47,623 bases of DNA from WTJO01 sp965660165 (GTDB lineage Bacteria > Pseudomonadota > Alphaproteobacteria > Puniceispirillales > Puniceispirillaceae). The stretch covers positions 1 through 47,623 of the forward strand of contig CBFHYU010000017.1 in the NCBI GenBank assembly GCA_965660165.1, read 5' to 3'. Below, in pieces: positions 35,424 through 44,800 of this stretch (positions are counted from its first letter, which is position 1; each line of letters starts with the position of its first letter). Made by a program: the position numbers and the translations under genes. Below the pieces are notes generated by a model, which saw only the letters and a list, made by a program, of their open reading frames with translations, was not told the DNA's origin and did no database searches.

Positions 35424-35774
35424 ATGGAGAGTCATGTGATTGAAAATGCGAAAACCTTTGGCAACGGGATGAACATATCAACCTTGTTGCTAACAATCTG
35501 GTTTGGTGTGTCGTTAATTATCTTTTGTTTGTTGGGGTGGAATTATCTTCAGGGGTCTGTGTATGAATCTGGATTAAGAACAGGCGCACAGGATGCTTCT
35601 GCTCAAATCTATACTGATATTATCAATAAAGCGGCAAATGAAGAATGTAATACTGTTTTTGTGCAGTATGAAGGACGCCGTGTCGATTTGATCAATGTGA
35701 TTTGTCTGCAAAGACTTCAGCAGGAGCAACCATCTCAGGATGCCATTGCTGATCCAAAGGCAAATCAGGGCTAA
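35424..35774 (+). CDS. Small single-pass membrane protein within the two-partner secretion cassette
   Basis: The 116-residue protein has one hydrophobic helix (about residues 20-42, LLLTIWFGVSLIIFCLLGWNYL) and a C-terminal part likely to be periplasmic, with two cysteines (EECNTVF and VICLQRL) that could form a disulfide. No family is recognised. The ATG at 35424 has a poor ribosome binding site; an in-frame GTG at 35436 is better placed, seven bases after GGAGAG, and may be the real start. It sits 39 bp after the transporter and 27 bp before the adhesin, so it is in the same operon. A role in secretion, folding or tethering of the adhesin is inference from position. Confidence 0.7.
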   Translation: MESHVIENAKTFGNGMNISTLLLTIWFGVSLIIFCLLGWNYLQGSVYESGLRTGAQDASAQIYTDIINKAANEECNTVFVQYEGRRVDLINVICLQRLQQEQPSQDAIADPKANQG

Positions 35775-35801
35775 GATTCAAATTGTAAAAGGTAAATTTC
35801 A

Positions 35802-38800
35802 GTGCATTCGTGGCGGGAAAAACAGATATTCAGGATAGTTGCAATAGTGTCTATTGCGATCCAGCTTATCTTTCCGCCACTTGCCATTGCCCAGTCTAGC
35901 CAGCAAATAATCCCAGATGGCAGAACCCAGACAAACCTATCAATAAATGGGTCTGTTACAGATGTCACAACCTCTACAATAAGCGGCAATACTGGACTTA
36001 ATTCTTTTAGCGTGTTCAATGTGTTTTCAGGCAATACAGTCAATTTATTTCTGCCTGAACGAACGGATAATCTGGTTAATTTAGTCACTGATCAGCAAAC
36101 TGTTATTGATGGATTTTTGAATGCCTATAAACAAGGGCAGATAGGCGGCAATGTCTATTTCCTGAACCCCTATGGGGTGTTGGTATCACAATCTGGAATG
36201 ATAAATACGGGTAGCTTGCACCTATCAGCGCCGTCCCATGAATTTATGAATACGCTGTTTGCTGACGGCAGAGTGTTATCACCGCCTGCGATACAACAAG
36301 TTTTAGATAATGGTGCCCCGCTATCGCAAACGGGGCTTATTGATATAAGAGGCACTATAAATTCTGCCCAGAATACGTCTATTTCTGCTGGTAATATTCA
36401 TCTTTCAGGTAATATCCGCTCTGGATCATCAGCTGTAATTGCGGTTGACCAGCTTGTGAATATGAACCAGATGACACTCCCATCAGGTAATAATGCAATG
36501 TCATTATCTGGCGGCATTACCCCAACGGTCAAGCTAACCTCAGCAGATGATATCGTGATTAGTGGTCAGATTTCAGCAGATGGCACTGATAATATAGATG
36601 CTGGTATCGTTGATATTTTGGCTGGCCGGCAGATATCTATGTTGGCAGGAGCAGATGTTTCGGCGGATGGGACAGGCGTTAACAGCAAAGGTGGGCGCGT
36701 TGTTGCGTTAGCAGAAAATAAGTCGGTTCTGAATCAGGGGGCAAAACTGTCAGCAGATGGCGGTCAAAGCGGTGATGGCGGCTTTGTCGAATTTTCGGCA
36801 AAAAATATTGTTGATTTGTCTGGTGGTGTGCTGTCTGCCTCTGCACAGAATGGCGCACAGGGAGCGGTGCTTATCGATCCAGCCTCTATTGAGGTAAATA
36901 GCCATATTTTAAGAAACAGCACATCTTCTGGTGGCACAGATACAGCCTCGCTTAGCTGGAATGCTGGCAGTCTTACCTTGCAGGCAGATGATAATATCAC
37001 AGTCGCCTCAAATATGGTGATATCTAGCCGTCGGGTGACAAACGCATCTGATGCCAATGCTCATCTAAATGATGCATCGATTGCAAATTCAGGGGATATA
37101 ACCCTGCAATCACAAAAAATTATTATCAATGATGGCGCTACTATTACGGCTGAGGGCACAGCAGGTCATTTAGGCGGTGATGTTACGTTCGATTCTGATT
37201 CAGCTGAACATGCTCAGATCATTATTGATAATGCGACTGTCAAAGGCGCGAACGTCACCCTAGATGCTAGGTCTAACCATGCCACCATCTCAGTATATGA
37301 TGCGCCCCTTAGCACTGCCAGTGCAGAGATTCAGATAATAGATGGCGCGTCAATCACAGCGACTGACAATATCTCTATTACCTCAGATGCGCTTCAGGAC
37401 AGGCCAGGATATTCTGGCGGTATTCTAGTGGCATTTGATGCACGTGAGGCACGGTCTAGCATTTCAATAGATGATTCTGCGCTAGATGCAGGCCAAGATA
37501 TAACCATTAAGGGCAAATCCGAAATAAATACAGATTTATCAAAACAGGGATTTGCCTCTCTTGCCTCTTTATTGCCTCTTGATGTTGGGGTGGCGGTGAC
37601 AACCTCACAATCTGATATTGTAGTTAGCGGCAATAGCGATATTAGCTCAACCTCAGGAGATGTGTCTGTTACGTCTGAGGCCGTTACCCGTTCTACAGTC
37701 TATTCTGAAGCAACATCGCTTGCTGCTGGCATGTCCGCAGGTGTTAGTGTAATTGATAATCAAGCCCATATTCTGCTAGAAGATAATGCCAGAATATCAG
37801 CAAATAATGTTGACCTAGCTGCGCGCACGACCTCTCAAATAACTTCAATAGCGGATGCCACCGCAGCGCCTGTATCAGGTGTTTCAGGGGCATTGTCTGC
37901 TGCTGTAAGCGTAATCAATGATAATACCACAGCCACCATTTCTGATAATGCCTCTGTTATAGCTACAGGCAATATAACGCTTGCCGCAGAATCAGAAGTT
38001 GCTTCCCTGACAGCCGCTCGCGCTGCCCCTGATGATAATTTTACAGCGACTGTAAATGAAAAGTTTGAGCGTGGTATTGATAACACCTCTCAGCTAGATG
38101 TGGAAATTCTTGGCTTTCATGTGGGCGATTTTCTCAAAGGAACGGTTGAAGATATTCTAAATCTTCTCACAAATGCGCTCACTTCAGATGATGAGCAAGA
38201 AGAAAATAAATTCCAGCTTGGTGGTGCGCTTGTGTTCTCAGACATTACCAATAATACCATTGCCGAGATAAAGGTTGATGATGCCAATACAGCAACCACC
38301 GCGCCATCATTAACTGCAGGCGGAGCGGTTGATATCGCCTCAAAAGGTGTTACCCAAGCCCAGTCTTTTGCCTCTGGCAGGACAGATAATCCGACCTATG
38401 GCGGGCAAGCAGGATTGGCTATCCAATTTGTTGATAACCGTCTTATTGCCCAAATACAGGGGGCAGATAATGCCAATGCCCTGATTGATGCACATGATTT
38501 ATCTGTTGAAGCGGCCACAACTTCATATTCTGGTGACTATGATAATCAGAGCCGCTTTGGCGTCTTTGCGTCATCTGGCGTTGGCGGCGGCGGTGATGAT
38601 GAGGGCGGTGTTGGTATTGCAGGTGCAATTGCGCTTGGCATAAATGAAGTGAATGAAACTTTTGCCACAATTGGCGATAATACCAGCCTTGATCTAGCTG
38701 GCGATCTAGCTGTTTTGGCGGTGAATGATACAGAAGTAAAAGTCATTGCAGATGGCTCGTCTGAAGCTCATTCTGCCGCAGATGAGTTATTTGCCGTAAT

Positions 38801-41800
38801 GATGGATGATAACAGCACGCCAGATACTAGTGATCCAGATGTGTCAGGCGGTACGCTTGGCATTGGCGCGTCTGTTGCTGTGGCTACCCATAAAAATATC
38901 ACCCGTGCTAAAATCGCATCAGGCGCAGGATTTATAGGCGCAGATAACCCTGATAATATCACCGTTAGCGCAGATCAGATATCATCTACCGAAACTGAGG
39001 GCAAGGCCGCAGGGGCAGGGTCTATTTCGCTTGTGCCGCTTGCCTCTGTGACTGTGGCAAGAAATACTGCTCAGGCCATTATCGAAGCGGGTAGCACAAT
39101 TACGGCACAAGGCAATGTGACAGTCAGCTCGCAACAGACAGTCACCACCAGTGCCATAGGTGATGGTGAGGCAGCTGGTACATCAGATGGAAAATTTGCG
39201 CTTGGGATTGCTGCTGGCGTATCTGTCGCACTAGATAGCAATGATGCCTCAATTAACCGAGATATTACAACTTCGGGCGGTAATGTGTCTGTGATGGCAA
39301 GCACCTCTAAAAATATTGAAGCAGGCGCAAAGTCTAATGCCTCATTTAGCTCAGATGATAGCGGAGATAGTGGGAATAGCGGCGGCGCAGCGTCTGATAA
39401 TGCAACAGCAGATAATGCAAGCAAAAATTCCACTGAGGATGCCTCATCTGGCTTATCGTCACTAATGGCAGGTCTGACTTCTGATACAGATGATGATAAT
39501 AGTAGCTATGATTTCTCTGAACAGATGTCAATTGATACAGATGCACTGTCTGATGGGGCTGATCTTGGCTCAATTGGCGGGGATGGTGAAGATGAAGAAA
39601 GCTCAAAAATTACTATCGCAGCGGCGATGGGGGTTACTTATGCTGAATCATCTTCACGGGCACAAATAGCAGATGGCGTAAGCATCAACGCAGGTTCGGG
39701 CAATGTGCGTGTTGAAAGTCTTAGCAATACAGATATTTCAGCAGATGCGGATGCATCAGTATCTGATGGTGACTATAATATAGGCGGCGGTGTTGGCCTA
39801 AATATTGTCCAGAATGACAATGAAGCCGCAATTGGTGTAGGTGCGAATATTACCTCTAATGATGTAACGGTAACTGCTGGCATGCGAACTGAAACGCTAG
39901 CGGATAACAGCACAGATGATGTCAATTCAATTACTGCTGAAGCTGTCGCTGGAGCTGGCACTGGCGAATTTTCTCTAGCAGGCTCAGTTGGTCTGAACAT
40001 TGTGTTACGGAATAATAGCAAGGCTGTTGTGAATACTGATGCGGTGTTGAATAGTAGCGGTGATGTAATTATCTCTGCGAATGCAAAAAACAGCTATAAG
40101 ACAGATGCCAAAGCCACTGTTGGCATGGATAAGACTATCTGGGACGGCATTGATGAGACCTTCTCTACCTTAACCGATATTAAAGTCTGGACAGGCGCGC
40201 TTGAAAAAGGCTTTGAGGGCATGCTGGATAATTTGCAGACAAGCCTGACCTCTGGCGGCGGCGGTGATGGTGGTGACAGCGGCGGCGGAGACAGTGGCGG
40301 CGGTGATGACGAGGGTGGCACAGGGATTGGTGCTGGTATCTCTGTTAATATTATAGTTGCGGAAAATACTCGGGCGGCAGTTGAGGATAACGCCAGCCTC
40401 AGCAGTTCAGGGGCTGTAGAAGTCTCCGCATCTGCTGAATCGGATATTGAAACAAATGCTTTTGCAGGGGCAAAGCCAGATGAGGCTGGGGGCGCTGCGA
40501 AGACGTCATTAGATGCGGCGGTGGCCGTAGGTGTGTTGCTGAAAGATGTTGATGCCTATGTTGGCTCAGGTACGGGGGTGATAGCTTCTGATAATGTAAC
40601 GATTTCAGCTAGTACAGACACCAACACATTATCGACAGCAAAAGGTGAGGTCTCTGCTGACAGCACGGCGGTTGGGGCGTCAGTTGCAGTCGGCGTGGCT
40701 TTGGAAAGCGCAGATGCTGAGCTGAAACGCGATATTACCACTTCAGGCGGGGTAGCAGTTCTGGCTAATTCTTCTAGCACGGATATATCGCTAGCAGATG
40801 CTGTTGCGGCAGGCACGGTAGTGGATAAATATGCTGATAAGCTGGGCAAGACACCAGATATGCTAACGCAATCTACCTCGCAATTGGGGGATGTGAATAA
40901 CGGGCCAACCTCAATGGAGGCATTGAAGGGTGGCTTTACTGGCGGGGATGGTGCCAGCTTTGATCTAAGCGGCGCGGATACGGCTACAGGCTCATCAAGT
41001 GGCGGTGAGGCACAGCAGTCAGGCTCGCTAAATATCGCTGCCTCTGTTGCGGTAAACTGGGCTGACCATGCCGCCCGAGCTAAAATCGCAGATGGCGTGC
41101 AAATTGTTGCTGGTAATGATGTAACTGTTAACGCAAGAAATGATGCAAATTACAGAACTCGTGGTTCTGGCATGTCTGTATTTGCCGATAAATCTATTGG
41201 TGTTGGGGTTGGCTTGCTGAAGACAGGCCAGCAAACCCATGCTGAACTGGGCGATAATGTAGGCATCACCATAACTGGCGGTTCAGGCAATGTAGAAATC
41301 CTAGCAGTAACCTCTGAAAATCAGGGAACAGATGTTGATGGCATGTCCTTCCGCTCTTATGCCTCATCTGAAGGGATAGCTGGTGCTGGCGGGGGTGAGC
41401 TTGGGATAGCTGGCTCGCTGTCTCTGGTGGTATCCCATGACAGCCAGCACGCAAAGATTGGCGGGAATGTTCAGATTAACACGCCTAGCAATGTAACTAT
41501 TAGCTCAACGGCAACTAACAAAATTGTCAACCGCGCTTGGGCAATGGCAGTTGCCTCTGATGTGACTTGTGATAATCCAGGTAATTGCGGTGGAAGCGGT
41601 GGCGATAAAACAGCTGTAGGTGCGTCTATTGCGGTGAATGTGGTGGTAGATAATAATTCTGCCATTGTGGGTGAGGGAAGTGGAATAAGTGCAGGAGATA
41701 ACGTAACAATTTCTGCAAAGGATTTGGCTTCTGGTGCAGGTGATTTCACGCTTGATCCCCTTGATGAGACAACAAGTTCTGAAGATTATCTAACCACGAA

Positions 41801-44800
41801 CTATACAGCTCAGTTGCAGGATTCATCCTATTATGCAGAGGCAATAGCCGGAGGTGTAGCGCAAGGCGGCAATGCTGGTTCAGGTTCATTGGCGGTAACA
41901 GTGTCAGTCGGCAAGACTGAGGCGATTGTTGGTGAAGGCGTATCAATTCTTGGTAATGATGTCGAGGTAAGTGCCTATAATGAATCGGAAGCACGCCATC
42001 TTGTAGGAGCGGTTGCGTTATCTACTGATAAAAAAGCGATAGGCGCATCTATCTCAGGCATTTATCTACGTGAGGATGTGCGCACCATAATTGGTGATGA
42101 TGGCGTGGTTGATGATGGAGATAATACCTCGATCATAGCCTCATCTGGAGATGTAGATATTTCTGCAAAGGCTGATCAGGACGCACTTACCTTTATGGCG
42201 GCAGGCGGTGTATCTGGCAATGATTTAGCCCTGGCAGGCGCATTCGGCTTTAATGTGATGGATACGGATATTGAGGCCCGCATTGTTGAAGATACGCTTA
42301 TTCAGGCAAATTTAGGCTCTGTTGGCGTGACTGCAGATAGCTATACCAATATTAGAAATATTGCTATCGCCATCGCTGGTTCAGGCGGCGGCAATTCTGC
42401 TGGCGGCTCGCTTGCTCTAAACATGTTCTTAACAGATAAAAAGGCAATTATTGGCAGTAATAGCACAAATAATAACATTATTATCAATGCGGCTGATGCT
42501 GTGAATATTGGTGTGAATGCTAAACAAGAAATATTAAACGGCATTATTTCTGCGTCTGTGTCTACGTCCAGCAACGCACTGTCTGGGGCATTATCTGCTA
42601 ATATTGTTAAGGGTGAGAGCTATGCGCTGGTAAAACAAGGCGCAGATATTAATGATAATAGCTCGATTAACACAGCATCTTCTAGCCAATCAGTTGATGT
42701 AATTGCCACTGATAATACCACTATTACAGATTTGACTGGCACAATCGCGGCATCATCAAACACCTCTGTAGGTGTTGCGCTTGGCGCTAACGTGTTCTGG
42801 AAAGACGTAAAATCAGGTATTTATGGTGATGTGACAGCAGATGAAAATGTTAAGGTGTTAGCGGATACACGCCAGAATCTTACCTCGATGGTAGTGGGTA
42901 TTGCGGCTTCTACAGGCGGCTTTTCTGGAGCAGGTTCAGTTGGCGTTGGATTGATTAAATCAACCACAACAGCCGAAATAGGTAGCGCTGCAAATATCTA
43001 TACCTCAGGCTCAGTCCAGCTTCATGCTGGTGATGATACTGATGTTTTCATGATGGAGCCTGCGGCTAGCTTCTCAGGGGGCGGAAGTGCGCTTGCTGGC
43101 GCAGTCGGTGCGGCTGTGTTTATTGGCCAGACCAAAGCAAAGGTCAAAGATGGTGCGCGCATCATCGCACTTGGCAATTCTGCGGTTCAGGTAGAAACAG
43201 ACAGAACACAGACCTCAAGCCCACTTCTTGATGGCATTATGGGCGGGGATGATAATCAGACCAGAGACACGCTTGGCTCATTTAACGAAGATTTTACCTT
43301 TGATAATGTAAAAGATTTATTCCTGACAGAACGCAGAGTTACTGAATCAAGGCGCGGTGTTGCGGTGACTGCCGTTGCAGATCAGGATGTGATTTCAATA
43401 GCTGCTTCTGGGGCTGTTTCATCTGATACAGCTATTGCGGTATCGATTTCTGCAGGTGTTGGGGTAGGGCAGGTCGAGGCATCAATCGGTAATGCAGATA
43501 TCAATGTTACGTCAGATATTGCACATGCTGATCAGGATGTGTTGGTGCGAGCTGTTTCTGATACCTACTGGACAGATGTTTCAGGCGCGATTGCTGTAGG
43601 CACAGGTACAGCCGGTGTCGGTATTGGCGGCGATATTGTAGTGCAGGTAAAAGATACGCGTGCCTTCATTGGTACTGGCGCAGATGTGCGTGCCGCAGAT
43701 GATGTTGTGGTTCAAGCCTATAATACTGACAGGATTATCAATTCTGCTGTTTCTGTAGGTGGCGGCTCAACCGCAGGTGTATCAGGTGCAGCAGCAATTG
43801 GCGTGTTAGTAAATACCACCACAGCCTTCATTGATGGTGATGTAACAGCGGGCGGCGATCTAGAAGTCTCAGCAAAAGCAAAGTCTGAGCATATTCAGAT
43901 TGCAGGCGGAATAGGCGCAGGCGGTACAGCAGGTATCGGCGCTTCATTTGGTATTGGGTTCGTTAAAAATGAAACACAAGCCTATATTGATGAAAACGCC
44001 ATTACCAATGCAGGCGATAATACCACAGTTGAGGCCGATACAACCGAAAATGCTGTTTCAGCGGTAATAGCAGGCGGTGTAGGCGGTACGGTTGGCGTGT
44101 CTGTATCTGCTGGTATCAAAGTGCATCAGTCCAATACGCAAGCCTTCATCAAAGGGCAAGTCAATCAAGATAGCAGTCTGGCCAGTGCAAGCCAAAATGT
44201 AAATGTTCTGGCAACAAATAGGATTCATACAATCGATGTAATTGGCGGCGTTGGCGGCGGCGGTACAGTGGGTGTGGGTGTGACGCTAAATGCGCTTGTT
44301 GTCCATAATAATGCACAAGCTTGGATTGGCGGTGGTTCAAATACACGTGTTAGTGCAGGTGGTGATATAAATATCAAGGCTCGCTCTGATAAGTTGACCA
44401 AGAATTTCCTTTTGGCTGGCGCAGCAGGCGGCACGGTAGCTGTAGGCGGTAATATTGCTGTTTTGCTAATTGGGGCAGAGGCAGATAGCGAAACAAATTC
44501 CCAGACAAACAGTCAGGATCATGGGGATGTGGCCTCTCAATCTGATGATAGAACACAGGCAATACAGCTTGGTAATGTTATCAGTCCAGACAATTCATCT
44601 GGTGATTATGAGGCGACTGGATTTGAATTTGCAGAACTAACCTCTGCTATTGATGATAATAATTCATCACATGGTCAGCTTGGCTCTACCTTTGATGCAA
44701 AATCGTCTAATCTGTCTCGCAATAAAACACAGGCGTTCATCGAAAATGGCGCTATTGTAAAAGCTGGTGATGATTTGACAATCGAGGCTGAGGATGCCTC

